DNA of 64,000 nucleotides, from assembly GCF_045679555.1 (NCBI RefSeq), contig NC_092094.1, positions 11,904,819-11,968,818 of the forward strand. Direction: 5' to 3'. The notes beneath the pieces were generated by a model. The model did no database searches and was not told the DNA's origin. It was given only the letters and a program-made list of their open reading frames with translations. Below, piece by piece: positions 1 to 15,126 of the stretch. The translations under genes and the position numbers were made by a program. The DNA is from Salvelinus alpinus. Taxonomy: Eukaryota; Chordata; Actinopteri; Salmoniformes; Salmonidae. Every line of letters starts with the position of its first letter. Positions within the stretch are counted from its first letter, which is position 1.

Positions 1-66
1 ACAAACAAACAACCACAAACCAACAACCACAAACCAACAACCACAAACAAACAACCACAAACAAAG
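1..66. repeat. ACAA-rich simple repeat
   Basis: Imperfect ACAAACAACCACAA units fill the left edge of the window. The array probably continues beyond position 1. Confidence 0.8.
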
Positions 67-660
67 AGTCTTCCAGATTGGTTAGTTATTCGATCTGTAT
101 TGTATATAAACTGAAAACCAGTATCCCAACTTTTGAAAAGTTAACTAACAATGTCCCTGAACAGGTCCTAAAACATCTAGTGTCTTGTGTCAGGCGTATT
201 GCAGTATTTATGTTTTTGTCTTTTATCTTTTGTATTCAGTCATTCCCTTCTGATCAGAGAGAACGGATACCGATAGAAATTCACACCCATGAAGAAACAA
301 ACCCAAATTATTTCTCCTGATCTACACTCGTTGGGGGAAAAAAGGCGCTACATTGCACCTAAAAGGGTTCTTCGGCTGTCCCCATAGTAGTCTTCCTCGT
401 GCAGTCGTCCTCCTGGGGTATATTTTAGACCTCGTCTGTGTCTGACAGTATACATCATCTCAGCAGTGGTCAGACAGGACAAACACAGCGCAGACAGCAG
501 AAGTGCCTGTGTATCAGCCATATGTAGTAGAATAATATGCGGCTTCAGATTGAGTACTATAGCAGCTAACACTTGACCTTAAGTTGCTCTTCTAGCTATG
601 CAACTACACTGTAATAACTACATTAGCAATATTGTATTAACAGTTACAAAGCATGAGCTG
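67..660. other. Stretch without a supported gene
   Basis: I see no supported gene here. A minus-strand reading frame at 348-572 has a hydrophobic, signal-peptide-like start, but its 3' part (about 360-390) is the 'GTTCTTCGGCTGTCCCCATAG' type of interspersed element also seen at 51.9 and 59.8 kb, so its coding status is doubtful. Confidence 0.4.
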
Positions 661-663
661 TTT

Positions 664-1268
664 CAAAATCTAGTGCCAAGCATCAAGTCTTGGTCCAAAA
701 GTCTTCTTAACAGCTTCTACCCCCAAGCCATAAGACTCATGAACAGCTAATCAAAGGGCTACCCAGATCTCTCTTTTACACTGCTGCTACTCTCTGTTTA
801 TAATCTATGCATAGTCACTTTAACTCTACCTACATGTACATATTACCTCAATTACCTCAACTAACCGGTGCCTCTGCACATTGACTCTGTACCGGTACCC
901 CCTGTATACAGCCTCGCTATTGTTATTTTACTGCAGCTTTACTTAACACATCTTTTTCTTACAACTGCATTGTTGGTTAAGGGCTTGTAAGTAAGCATTT
1001 CACTGCAAGGTCTACACCTGTTGTATTCAGCATTTCACTGCAAGGTCTACACCTGTTGTATTCAGCATTTCACTGCAAGGTCTATACCTGTTGTATTCAG
1101 CATTTCACTGCAAGGTCTACACCTGTTGTATTCAGCATTTCACTGCAAGGTCTACACCTGTTGTATTCAGCATTTCACTGCAAGGTCTACACCTGTTGTA
1201 TTCAGCATTTCACTGCAAGGTCTACACCTGTTGTATTCAGCGCATGTGACAAATACAATTTGATTTGA
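664..1268 (+). mobile_element. 3' end of a Rex1-like LINE
   Basis: The sequence contains the last residues of an RT reading frame (AAGCCATAAGACTCATGAACAGC), a 3' UTR with 'CTCTGTTTATAATCTATGCATAGTCACTTTAAC', and the (TGATTT)n tail at 1258-1275. The same 3' UTR recurs at 46.1-46.66 kb and, inverted, at 8.8-9.47 kb. It is a 5'-truncated copy. The family name is from memory and tentative. Confidence 0.7.
996..1240 (+). repeat. 7 x 35-bp tandem repeat inside a LINE 3' end
   Basis: Seven consecutive 35-bp units start CATTTCACTGCAAGG and end TTGTATTCAG, with one T-for-C change in unit 3. The unit is the normally single-copy terminal segment of this LINE's 3' UTR, and the array is followed directly by the usual CGCATGTGACAAATACAATTTG end. 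Confidence 0.95.
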
Positions 1269-1372
1269 TTTGATTTTGACTTCAGTCATTAGAGTCGGTT
1301 ACATCCAGTGTCTTGCAAGTTAAACACCTATTAAATCGAGTCACATCCTCTGCTTATGGCGACTTTGTGACA

Positions 1373-1472
1373 NNNNNNNNNNNNNNNNNNNNNNNNNNNN
1401 NNNNNNNNNNNNNNNNNNNNNNNNNNNNNNNNNNNNNNNNNNNNNNNNNNNNNNNNNNNNNNNNNNNNNNNN
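1373..1472. other. Assembly gap (100 N)
   Basis: Exactly 100 N between unique sequence and a tetranucleotide array; a placeholder gap of unknown true size. Confidence 1.
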
Positions 1473-1804
<332 letters not shown>

Positions 1805-2374
1805 CAACACGGTCAGCATTACTGAGCCCACAGGCAGCTGGGGAAGGTACCATGCTGAGTTGTGCTGGGTTCTAAAATGAAATGACACTCAGATGCTTAT
1901 AAAGACGTGGGAAACACCTATACATTTTCCCACTGAACTGTAAAATAGATCCAACACAGGATGTATAATGTATATGGAAATGGAACAATGAGTGATATCT
2001 GTCAATGTCACCAGGCTTCGGTTTGAGCTTCCTCAGAAAACAACTGCTTGTCAGGTGTAGTATGGGGTGGGTGGGTGGTTAGAGGTATTTGCATATGCAT
2101 TGGAGTCAGTTCTCTATTGCTGCACACAGTATCAAGGCCATTGAACGGTAAATGGCGGCACTACGTTATACGACGCCAGTGAACGACAAACACTCTCCAA
2201 ACAGAGCGTGTTGATGAAAAGGCTGTAGTGTGTTGAAAGGTTTCCATTATAATGGCCTTGTATTGTCGTCACTGAAGTGGCTCCAGTCTGCAGTGAAGGG
2301 ATATATGACGATGGATGAGAGCCACATTTAAGGCCATGCAGGTACTCTACCTCAGATAGAAAGAGCCTATTTGC

Positions 2375-2482
2375 GTCCCAAACGACACCCTTTTCCCTAT
2401 ATAGTGCACTATTTTTGGCCGGCGCTCATAGGTCTCTGGTCAAATGTAGTGCACTATGTAGGGAACAGGGTGCCATTTGGAA
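2375..2482. mobile_element. Palindromic MITE-like element, copy 1
   Basis: Near-palindrome: left arm GTCCCAAACGACACCC..., central TAGTGCACTA on both arms, right arm ...GGGTGCCATTTGGAA. The same element occurs at about 35.65, 37.74, 38.29 and 41.75 kb. It has no coding capacity. Confidence 0.8.
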
Positions 2483-2992
2483 TGCATGCTGAGTAAGTCA
2501 TCGTTCAGCCCCTCAAAAAGCACCAATATGGGAGAGACAGCACTGACAGACAGGAGGGGGACCCTATGGGGCGATGGGAAATTGGTAGGATTTGACAGAG
2601 TACCTTGTTAGACAAAGTACAGAACAGAAAATGTCGAGCTTGTGGTGGGAAAACAAAGTTGGGATTTGGTGAGTGTGTGGAGGTTGTGCTAAGAGGTGGA
2701 TATTTGTACAGGAAGTAATTCAAATGGGGCGTGTTGTGTTATTTTTGGGGGCAGGTATGTAGGTGTATCGCCTTTTTGGACCCAGACATATTCCATTATG
2801 TTCCACAGACATCTATATCTGTGTATCTGAATTGTGGTATTAAAACTTTATCTGATTGATTGGTTACATGACAGCCAGGAAAGACATATGTCTTTACAAA
2901 CAGTCTGGACTAAACAGGACCACAACAACATGACCTGGATGACGTTGCACTTTATTGACCTGTTTTCTCAGTTGGAACAAAGCTGGTCTAAC

Positions 2993-3552
2993 ATTTCTTC
3001 ATCTTCTTCTTCATAATCCTCTTCTTCTTCGTCTTCTTCTTCTTCTTCGTCTTCTTCTACTTCTTCTTCTTCTTCGTCTTCTTCTTCGTCTTTGTCTTCT
3101 TCGTCTTCTTCTTCTTCGTCTTTGTCTTCTTCTTTTTCTTCTTCTTCGTCTTTGTCTTCTTCTTCTTCTTCGTCTTCGTCTTTGTCTTCTTCTTTGTCTT
3201 CTTCTTCTTCTTTGTATTCTTCGTCTTCTTCTTCTTTGTCTTCTTCGTCTTCTTCTTCTTCGTCTTCGTCTTTGTCTTCTTCTTTTGTCTTCTTCTTCTT
3301 CTTTGTCTTCTTCGTCTTCTTCTTCTTCGTCTTCATCTTTGTCTTCTTCTTTGTCTTCTTCTTCTTCTTCGTCTTCTTCTTCGTCTTTTTCTTCTTCTTT
3401 GTATTCTTCGTCTTCTTCTTATTTGTCTTCTTCGTCTTCTTCTTCGTCTTCGTCTTTGTCTTCTTCTTTGTCTTCTTCTTCTTCGTCTTCGTCTTTGTCT
3501 TCTTCTTTGTCTTCTTCTTCTTCTTCGTCTTCTTCTTCTTCTTCTTCTCTTG
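2993..3552. repeat. (CTT)n trinucleotide array
   Basis: About 560 bp of CTT with regular CGT/TGT interruptions. All six frames are open over long stretches, giving poly-Ser, poly-Leu or Lys/Glu translations that are not genes. Confidence 0.97.
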
Positions 3553-4787
<1,235 letters not shown>

Positions 4788-5401
4788 CGACTGAAGAAAC
4801 AACGGTCTGGTCAGGTTTGTCCGTACTTCATTTGTTGACCAGTTTAACTACATCGACCCATTCACCTTTTTCCACACTCCTTAATTGCCTCTAGTTTTAC
4901 TATGGGAAAACATTTTCCACAAATAAAGTATAATCTCCCCGCCATGAGTTTGTAGTTATTCTAAATGTTTTGTTTTCAACCAGTATGTTTTTCAAAGCAA
5001 CAAAAATCCCAATAGGCTTTAGCTAATTGTTCATCCTGTAAAAATCTATTACTTTATCCAATGTTGAAATATTTGCATTGCTAAATTGAAACATTTAATG
5101 ACTTCTATAGCCAAAATGCATAGCTACTTATATCTCTAGAGTCACTGCTCAAAGTTTCATCATAAGCATTGCAGAGTGTCTCCTAAGATAAAATCACTGA
5201 ACAAATAGTTGGTATCTACAGTTGGATTAAAATGGCTGATTTACGTGATGTACGTGATAATGTATGATTCACACCACAGTCATGGATCAAATAATATCTG
5301 TCTATTTTCCATGGAGCACATTCACACTCAAGCTGTTGGCACATTCCACTGAACCCCTGAGGTCCACGTTTCTCCTGGTCGGACCATTCTGACACCACGC
5401 G

Positions 5402-5690
<289 letters not shown>

Positions 5691-6107
5691 CACACACACA
5701 ACAACATGCACATGTATGCTCACACGTACTGAAAGTAAAGGGAAGCTACTTTGAAAGTACAGTTTACCAAGCTACCAATGACTTCACACTGGAAGAACTT
5801 CAGCTACACTAAAGTTACTTTGAAAAAGTTGATCACTACATCAAAACTACTTTGTGATAAATGATCATATTTAAATCTGAAATGTCATAGACTGCAAATT
5901 GCAAGAATAGATAATTCTGGAGTCATACAGATGTAGGATCTGAATTTGAGCCAGTTTGCTACAGCAGGAAAATAATCATGCAGCAACAGGAAATGTGAAT
6001 TTTCCAGTAAAGGGAATATCAAGTCTGAAAATTTCAAAGTGGAAATTACAATCTTCAGAGGCCTATTTAAATCACAAATACACTTCAACAAGGTGGTCAA
6101 ATTAACT
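5691..6107. other. Unassigned sequence
   Basis: I see no gene or named repeat between the CA array and the inverted-repeat element that starts near 6108. Confidence 0.5.
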
Positions 6108-7558
6108 TGTTATGGCTGCAGGGGGCGTATTGAAAAACTGGAAAATATGTGCAAATTTTCAAACGGCCTCTTAATCAATTTTTGCTCTTACAATATGCAT
6201 ATTATTATTACTATTGGATAGAAAACAGTCTCTAGTTTCTAAAACCGTTTTAATTATTTCTCTAAGTGGAACAGAACTATTTTTACAGCCCATTTCCTAT
6301 CCGGAAGTGAGATTTCCAAAATCGATGTCGCTCTTCAAGACCTTGTCTATAAAAGGGCATGTCACTTAGGACTGTAGAAACACGTCATACGCCTTCCTCT
6401 GGGTGTCATGCGGAAGTGAGAGCAGAAATGACTTGATTATCTCGTCCTGGGATTGAACACAACCTCTTGGAGTGAGGTGTGCGCACTTTATTTTTTTTTC
6501 TGGGCGCGAAGTAGGACCTGGACTCGGCTCCTGGAAAACACTCTGTAAAGGTGAATATGATCTCTGGCTTCGATTTTATTTGATACATGTCACAATATCA
6601 TCCTAACGTATGTTATTTCAATATAGTTTAATTATATTATTGAAATGTATTCTGGACTTTAGACGTGATGCGACGCAAGAATTTTGTCAAGATGGAGAGG
6701 TTAGCGTCGCACTGCCAGTGTGCTTGCTAATTCAAGAGGGAAATTGTTCGTTCTGGATCGAAATAAAGACGTTTCTGAACAAAGGACCCCTTGGAGAACA
6801 TTCTGATGGAAGATCAACAAAGATAAGGACCCAATTTGGGATGCTTTTTCATATATCTGTCGAACTGTGCTATGCTACCGTTTGCCTTGAGTCAATGCTG
6901 TTGTGATGTTAGCTATTGTAGTAAGCTAATATGACGATATATTGTGTTTTCGCTGTAAAACACTTCAAAAATCGGAAATATTGGCTCTATTCACAAGATC
7001 TTTCTCTTTCATTAGCTATCCACCATATATTTTTCTGAAATGTTTTATGATGTGTAATTAGTAGTTGACGTTGGTGTCTGTATTTTCTCTGGCTACTCCC
7101 GTGCGATTTCTGACTGTAGCTATGATGGTAGCAGTAATGTAAAACTGATTTATAGCTAAAATATGCACATTTTTTGAACAAAACATAGATTTATTGTCTA
7201 ACATGTTATAGGACTGTCATCTGAGGTAGTTTTTTCTAGGTTATTTAGGTTGGTTCTAGGTTAGTTAGGTTGGCTTGTGCATGCTACTTGCATCCTACTT
7301 GTGCTGTGAAAAATGTCTGTCCTCTTTTTTATTTGGTGGTGAGCTAACATAAATATATGTGGTGTTTTCTCTGTAAAACATTAAAAAAATCGGACATGTT
7401 GGCTGGATTGACAAGATGTTTATCTTTCAAATGCTGTATTGGACTTGTTAATGTGTGAAAGTTAAATATTTAAAAAAAAAATAGATTTTGAATTTCGCGC
7501 CCTGCACTTGAGCTGGATGTTGTCATAGGTGTACCGGCGTCGGGCTGCAGCCATAACA
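6108..7558. mobile_element. 1.45-kb non-coding element with 14-bp terminal inverted repeats
   Basis: The left end TGTTATGGCTGCAG (6108-6121) is the exact reverse complement of the right end CTGCAGCCATAACA (7545-7558). Inside, a motif with 'TGTTTTCGCTGTAAAACA' followed by 'AAAATCGGA' and 'TGGCT..ATT.ACAAGAT' occurs twice (about 6940-7020 and 7355-7440), and a relative lies at 48105-48300. No transposase-like frame is visible, so it is either non-autonomous or an LTR-like relic. I do not know the family. Confidence 0.65.
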
Positions 7559-7644
7559 GATCCTATATGTTAACAGAATGTATAATTTTGCCACAAAAAC
7601 AAAGTGAGAATTAGGCAGGTCTGATGAGAAAAAAGAAAGGAAAC

Positions 7645-8470
<826 letters not shown>

Positions 8471-8474
8471 AACT

Positions 8475-8803
8475 TCAAGTTTCACGCTTTAATGTCACGT
8501 GTACAAGTACAGTGCAATGCCTTTCTTGTAAGCTCTAAACCCAGCAATACAGTAATCAATAAAGGTTAAATAAAAACAATTTATAATAACAATGTAGCAA
8601 AATAACTCACAACAAATAGAAATAAGAAATAAGAACACAATAAAGTAAGTAAGCTATATACAGGGTCAGTTCCAGTACCATATTAACAATGTGCAGGGAG
8701 ACTGGCATGATAGAGGTAGATATGAATAAGGTTAAGGTGACTAGGTATCAGGATATATAATAACCAGCATCAGGATATATAAGTAACAGAATCAGGATAT
8801 AAA
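8475..8803 (-). mobile_element. LINE 3'-UTR-like remnant
   Basis: It resembles the inverted 3' UTR of the Rex1-like LINE (GCTATATACAGGGTCAGTTCCAGTACC, GGTAAGGTGACTAGG-type motifs, and an ATCAGGATATA triplication at about 8747-8798). It directly abuts the better-preserved copy starting at 8804. Low certainty on family. Confidence 0.45.
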
Positions 8804-9474
<671 letters not shown>

Positions 9475-10560
9475 TCTGCGTAACATTGCAAAGATCAGAC
9501 ATTTTCTATCCAAAATTGATGCAGAAAAATGTATCCATGCTTTGTTACTTCTAGGTTAGATTACTGCAATGCTCTACTTTCCGGCTACCCGGATAAAGCA
9601 CTAAATAAACTTCAATTAGTGCTAAATATGGCTGCTAGAATCCTGACTAGAACCAAAAAATTATCATATTACTCCAGTGTTAGCCTCCCTACACTGGCTT
9701 CCTGTTAAGGCAAGGGCTGATTTCAAGGTTTTATTGCTAACCTAAAAAGCATTACATGGGCTTGCTCCTACCAATCTTTACGATTTGGTCCTGCCGTACA
9801 TACCTACACGTACGCTACGGTCACAAGACGCAGGCCTCCTTATTGTCCCTAGAAATTCTAAGCAAACAGCTGGAGGCAGGGCTTTCTCCTATAGAGCTCA
9901 ATTTTTATGGAATGGTCTGCCTACCCATGTGAGAGACGCAGACTCGGTCTCAACCTTTAAGTCTTTATTGAAGACTCATCTCTTCAGTAGATCCTATGAT
10001 TGAGTGTAGTCTGGCCCAGAAGTGTGAAGGTGAACGGAAAGGCACTGGAGCAACGAACCGCCCTTGCTGTCTCTGCCTAGCCGGTTCCCATCTCTCCACT
10101 GGGATTCTCTGCCTCTAACCCTATTACAGGGGCCGAGTCACTGGCTTACTGGTGCTCTTCCATGCCGTCCCTGGGAGGGGTGCGTCACTTGAGTGGGTTG
10201 AGTCACTGACGTGGTCTTCCTGTCTGGGTTGGCGCCCCCCCCTTGGGTTGTGCCGTGGTGGAGATCTTTGTGGGCTATACTCAGCCTTGTCTCAGGATGG
10301 TAAGTTGGTGGTTGAAGGTATCCCTCTAGTGGTGTGGGGGCTGTGCTTTGGCAAAGTGGGTGGGGTTATATCCTGCCTGTTTGGCCCTGTCCGGGGGTAT
10401 CATCGGATGGGGCCACAGTGTCTCCTGACCCCTCCTGTCTCAGCCTCCGGTATTTATGCTGCAGTAGTTTATGTGTCGGGGGCTAGGGTCAGTCTGTTAT
10501 ATCTGGAGTACTTCTGTCTTATCCGGTGTCCTGTGTGAATTTAAGTATGCTCTCTCTAAT

Positions 10561-10595
<35 letters not shown>

Positions 10596-11163
10596 CTCTC
10601 TCGGGGGACCTGAGCTCTAGGACCATGCCTCAGGACTACCTGGCATGATGACTCCTTGCTGTCCCCAGTCCACCTGGCCGTGCTGCTGCTCCAGTTTCAA
10701 CTGTTCTGCCTGTGGCTATGGAACCCTGACCTGTTCACCGGACGTGCTACCTGTCCCAGACCTGTTGTTTTCAACTCTCTAGAGACAGCAGGAGCGGTAG
10801 AGATACTCTCAATGAAGCCAACTGACATTTACTCCTGAGGTGCTGACCTGCTGCACCCTCGACAACCACTGTGATTATTATTATTTGACCATGCTGGTCA
10901 TTTATGAACATTTGAACATCTTGGCCATGTTCTGTTATAATCTCCCCCCGGCACAGCCAGAAGAGGACTTTCCACCGCTCATAGCCTGGTTCCTCTCTAG
11001 GTTTCTTCCTAGGTTTTGGCCTTTCTAGGGAGTTTTTCCTAGCCACCGTGCTTCTACACCTGCATTGCTTGCTGTTTGGGGTTTTAGGCTGGGTTTCTGT
11101 ACAGCACTTTGAGATATCAGCTGATGTAAGAAGGGCTATATAAATACATTTGATTTGATTTGA
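9475..11163 (+). mobile_element. L2-like LINE nested in a Rex1-like LINE
   Basis: A degenerate C-terminal RT region (9475-10003) is followed by a ~1.1-kb 3' UTR ending in AAATACATTTGATTTGATTTGAT. The last 70 codons (9785-10003) keep the CR1/L2-type motif order R-LRS...AFSYRAQFLWNGLP...FKSLLKTHLF. Frame breaks lie upstream. The host LINE resumes immediately afterwards, so this is a nested insertion. The same 3' UTR recurs at 61.72-63.16 kb. Confidence 0.75.
10557..10602. repeat. (CTTT)n microsatellite
   Basis: Short CTTT tract within the L2-like 3' UTR. The corresponding site in the 61.9-kb copy is a CT tract. Confidence 0.9.
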
Positions 11164-12781
11164 TCCTATACTTGGCACTCCGGTACCGCTTGCCATACGG
11201 TAGTAGAGAGAACAGTCTATGACTGGGGTGGCTGGGGTCTTTGACAATTTTTAGGGCCTTCCTCTGACACCGCCTGGTGTAGAGGTCCTGGATGGCAGGC
11301 AGATTTGCCCCAGTGATGTACTGGGCCGTACGCACTACCCTCTGAAGTGCCTTGTGGTCGGAGGCCGAGCAATTGCCGTACCAGGGAGTGATGCAACCGG
11401 TCAGGATGCTCTCGATGTTGCAGCTGTAGAAACCTTGGAGGATCTCAGGGCCCATGCCAAATCTTTTTAGTTTCCTGAGGGGGAATAGGCTTTGTCGTGA
11501 CATCTTCACGAATGTCTTGGTGTGTTTGGACCATTCTAGTTTGTTGTTGATGTGGGCACCAAGGACCTTGAAGCTCTCAACCTGCTCCACTACAGCCCCG
11601 TCGATGAGAATGGGGACGTGCTCAGTGCTACTTTTCCTGTAGTCCACAATCATCTCCTTAGTCTTGGTTACGTTGAGGGAAACGTTGTTATTCTGGTACC
11701 ACCCGGCCAAGTCTCTGACCTCCTCCCTATAGGCTGTCTCGTCGTTGTCGTTGATCAGGCCTACCACTGTTGTGTCGTCTGCAAACTGAATGATGGTGTT
11801 GGAGTCGTGCCTGGCCATGCAGTCGTGGGTGAACAGGGAGTACAGGAGGGGACTGAGCACGCACCCCTGGGGAGCTCCAGTGTTGAGGATCAGCGTGGCA
11901 GATGTGTTGCTACCTACCCTCAGCACCTGGGGGCGGCCCGTCCGGAAGTCCAGGATCCAGTTGCAGAGGGAGGTGTTTAGTCCCAGGTTCCTTAGCTTAG
12001 TGATAAGCTTTGAGGGCACTATGGTGTTGAACACTGAGCTGTAGTCAATGAATAGCATTCTCACATAGGTGTTCCTTTTGTTCAGGTGGGAAAGGGCAGT
12101 GTGGAGTGCAATAGAGATTGCATCATCTGTGGATCTGTTTGGGCGGTATGCAAATTGGAGTGGGTCTAGGGTTTCTGGGATAATGGTGTTGATGTGAGCT
12201 ATTACCAGCCTTTCAAAGCACTTTATGGCTACGGACGTGAGTGCTACGGGTCTGTAGTCATATAGGCAGGTTGCCTTTGTGTTCTTGGGCACAGGGACTA
12301 TGGTGGTCTGCTTGAAACATGTTGGTATTACAGACTCAATCAAGGACATGTTGAAAATATCAGTGAAGACAGCTGCCAGTTGGTCAGCACATGCCCGGAG
12401 CACACGTCCTGGTAATCCGTCTGGCCCCACAGCCTTGTGTATGTTGACCTGTTTAAAGGTCTTACTCACGTCGGCTACGGAGAGCATGATCACACAGTCG
12501 TCCGGAACAGCTGATGCTCTCATGCATGCCTCAGTGTTGCTTGCCTCGAAGCGAGCATAGAAGTGATTTAGCTCGTCTGGTAGGCTCGTGTCACTGGGCA
12601 GCTCGCGGCTGTGCTTCCCTTTATAGTCTGTAATAGTTTGCAAGCCCTGCCACATAAGACGAGCATCGGAGCCGATGTAGTATGATTCAATCTTAGCCTT
12701 GTATTGACGCTTTGCCTGTTTGATGGGTCTTCGCAGGGCATAGCGAGGTTTCTTGTAAGCTTCCGGGTTAGAGTCCCGCAC
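11117..12781 (-). pseudogene. Reverse transcriptase of a Rex1-like LINE
   Basis: A 554-codon open frame containing most of a non-LTR reverse transcriptase. Visible motifs in order are AVGPDGLPGRVLRA, the YRPVALTSVAIKCFERL region, LQFAYRPNRSTDDA, the divergent active site FADDTTVVG, and a C-terminal tail with ESILTG and ALQRVVRTAQ. The frame lacks the endonuclease domain. Upstream sequence to about 13326 continues the element in broken frames, and the last ~17 codons read into the nested L2-like tail. This is a dead copy. The clade (Rex1/Babar-like) is from memory; the RT assignment itself is secure. Confidence 0.85.
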
Positions 12782-13380
12782 CTTGAAGCGGCAGCTCTAC
12801 CCTTTAGCTCAGTGCGAATGTTGCCTGTAATCCATGGCTTCTGGTTGGGGTATGTACGTACAGTCACTGTGGGGACGACGTCCTCAATGCACTTATTGAT
12901 AAAGCCAGTGACTGATGTGGTGTATTCCTCAATGTCATCGGAAGAATTCAAAGAACATGTTCTAGTCTGTGATAGCAAAACAATCCTGTAGTTTAGCATC
13001 TTCTTCATCTGACCACTTTTTTATAGACCGAGTCACTGGTGCTTCCTGCTTTAATTTTTGCTTGTAAGCAGGAATCAGGAGGATAGAGTTGTGGTCAGAT
13101 TTACCAAATGGATGGCGAGGGAGAGCTTTGTACGCGGCTCTGTGTGTGTGTACAGGTGATCTAGAATTTTTTTCCCTCTGGTTGCACATTTAACATGTTG
13201 ATAGAGATTTGGTAGAACTGATTTAAGTTTCCCTGCATTAAAGTATCTGGCCCCTAAGAGCGTCGCCTCTGGGTGAGTGGTTTCCTGTTTGCTTATTTCC
13301 TTATACAGCTGACTTAGTGCCAGCATCTGTTTGTGGTGGTAAATAAACAGCCATGAAAAGCATAGCTGAAAACTCTCTAG
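12782..13380 (-). mobile_element. Frame-broken 5' continuation of the Rex1-like LINE
   Basis: Reading frames at 12568-13008, 12962-13189 and 13075-13326 together continue the LINE ORF upstream of the RT, with frameshifts between them. No complete endonuclease domain is visible. Confidence 0.6.
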
Positions 13381-13494
13381 GGTAGTGTCGCCTGCAATTT
13401 ATCACAATATACTCTACTTCAGGCGAGCAAAATCTAGAGACTTCCTTAGATTTTGTGCACCAGCTGTTGTTTACAAATATGCACAGACCGCAAG

Positions 13495-13512
13495 CCCCCC
13501 CCCCCCCCCCCC
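13495..13512. repeat. Poly-C tract
   Basis: Seventeen or so consecutive C between two LINE fragments. Confidence 0.9.
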
Positions 13513-13559
13513 TCCTCCTTGTCTTATCGGAGTACGCTGTTCTATCAGACCATTAGTAC

Positions 13560-14175
13560 TGTTATTAGTGGATGTGGATGGGGGCATACTCACCGCTCCG
13601 TTTCCTGTAGTCCACGATCAGCACCTTGGTCTGACATTGAAGAAGAGGTTGCTGTTCTGGCACCACACAGCCAGGTCACTGGCCTCCTCCGTATAGGCTG
13701 TCTCATCGTTGCCTACCACCGTCGTGTCGTCAGCAAAGTTGATGATAGTTTTGGAGTCGTGCTTGGTCTCCAGGAGGGGGCTAAGCACACACCCCTATGA
13801 GGCCCCGTGTTGAGGGTCAGCATGGCGGAGGTGAGATTGCCTACCCTCACCACCTAGGGTCGGCTCGTCAGGAAGTCCAGGTTCCAGTTGCCGAGGGAGG
13901 TGTTTTAGTCCCAGGGTCCTAAGCTTATTTTTCTACAGTATTATTGACTGTATGCTTTGTTTATTCCATGTGTAACTCTGTGTTGTTGTATGTGTCGAAT
14001 TGCTATGTTTTAACTTGGCCAGGTCGCAGTTGCAAATGAGAACTTGTTCTCAACTAGCCTACCTGGATAAATAAAGGTGAAATAAAAAAATATACAAAAA
14101 TTGGTGAACAGCATTCTCACATAGATATTCCTTTTATCTAGGTGGGTGAGGGCAGTGTAGAGTGCAATCGAGACT
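13560..14175 (-). mobile_element. Second, more degraded Rex1-like LINE fragment
   Basis: It matches parts of the 11.1-12.8 kb RT copy, for example 'TAGTCCACGATCAGCACC...', and the DDAVSIALYTALTHLDKRN peptide near 14110-14190. The fragment is interrupted at about 13930-14096 by another retroposon tail (AACTTGTTCTCAACTAGCC...AATAAAGGTGAAATAAAA). Confidence 0.65.
13930..14096 (+). mobile_element. Retroposon 3' tail nested in a LINE fragment
   Basis: It ends with GGATAAATAAAGGTGAAATAAAAAAA and interrupts the flanking LINE homology. It looks like a short 5'-truncated SINE/LINE tail. Confidence 0.6.
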
Positions 14176-14239
14176 GCGTCGTCTAAAGACCAATGAGTAA
14201 AAAACAGATCAGAAATAGGCTGCCTGTGTAAACACAGAC

Positions 14240-14900
14240 ACAACAGCTGCTAAATACAAGCCCGTGTGTGTGTTTTGTCAGAGTGAAATAAACATGCTTT
14301 TTAATTAACCTTACCCACCGTGTGAGATAAACATGGAGGTTTCCATAGAAAGATTTCAAAAGAAGGATGTTATCCACTTCATATTTGGCATCTCTCCTCC
14401 TCCAGTTTTCTGCTCCTAGATTAATGCTTGTTTACATGTACCGAGCACAGCAGCCGAACTCCTGAAGGCCCCATTCTATTGTGTTTATCAACACACAGCC
14501 CAGTGATTTGTGGGCACTGACAGATATTTCTTCCATTTTTTATGATAACAAGCCAGCTTTAGATAAGGTCATGGGGATTTCTTATATTTTGTTAAGCTGC
14601 CAAAGCATATGTGACAACAAGCACAACAGCATCAACTGTTGGATAGGATGGTGAAAGAGAATAATCTTTAAAAAGCCTGCATTAAGTATTTTGTATATTA
14701 AATCATCACTGTATGTCTAATAAATCAATGTGTGTGTTTATTTAATTAAAATGTTAATTGATTTTAACAATTTATTTCCCTGAACATCTTTTGGCCATTG
14801 ACATGCTCGGTCTGATTGTGTAGGCCTTAGGAAACTCATTTTAAGATATTGGCCGTGTTCGAGAGGATCAAACCCGTAATGTATCATGGGTAAATTGTGA
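14240..14900. other. Unassigned AT-rich sequence
   Basis: No supported gene or recognised repeat. Confidence 0.5.
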
Positions 14901-14902
14901 CT

Positions 14903-14971
14903 GACTGACTGATCTACAAATAATAATGAGTAGTTATTTATGACGCAAGGTTCTTTGTAGATCAGTCAGTC
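14903..14971. repeat. 18-bp perfect inverted repeat
   Basis: GACTGACTGATCTACAAA (14903-14920) and its exact reverse complement (14954-14971) are separated by 33 bp. This could fold as a hairpin or be the terminal repeats of a small element. Confidence 0.85.
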
Positions 14972-15126
14972 GGCAGTCGCCTGCACTGTTGGCTGCAATG
15001 TCGAACAACTAATTTACATATACAGCCCTGATTGGCTGATAGGATGGTCTAGAGCCTACCCCCTTACCCAGATGAATGGTCATTGGTGTATTTATTATAA
15101 TCCGATCCGATTGGGATATAATCCGA

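Noticed and set aside
348-572. Minus-strand frame with a signal-peptide-like start
   Set aside because: Its 3' part is an interspersed repeat, there is no supporting splice structure or family match, and I cannot support it as a gene.
10152-10538. 128-codon open frame
   Set aside because: Lies in the 3' UTR of the L2-like LINE; the same region at 61.7 kb is not open.
13385-13800. Two ~100-codon plus-strand frames
   Set aside because: Antisense of a degraded Rex1-like LINE fragment.
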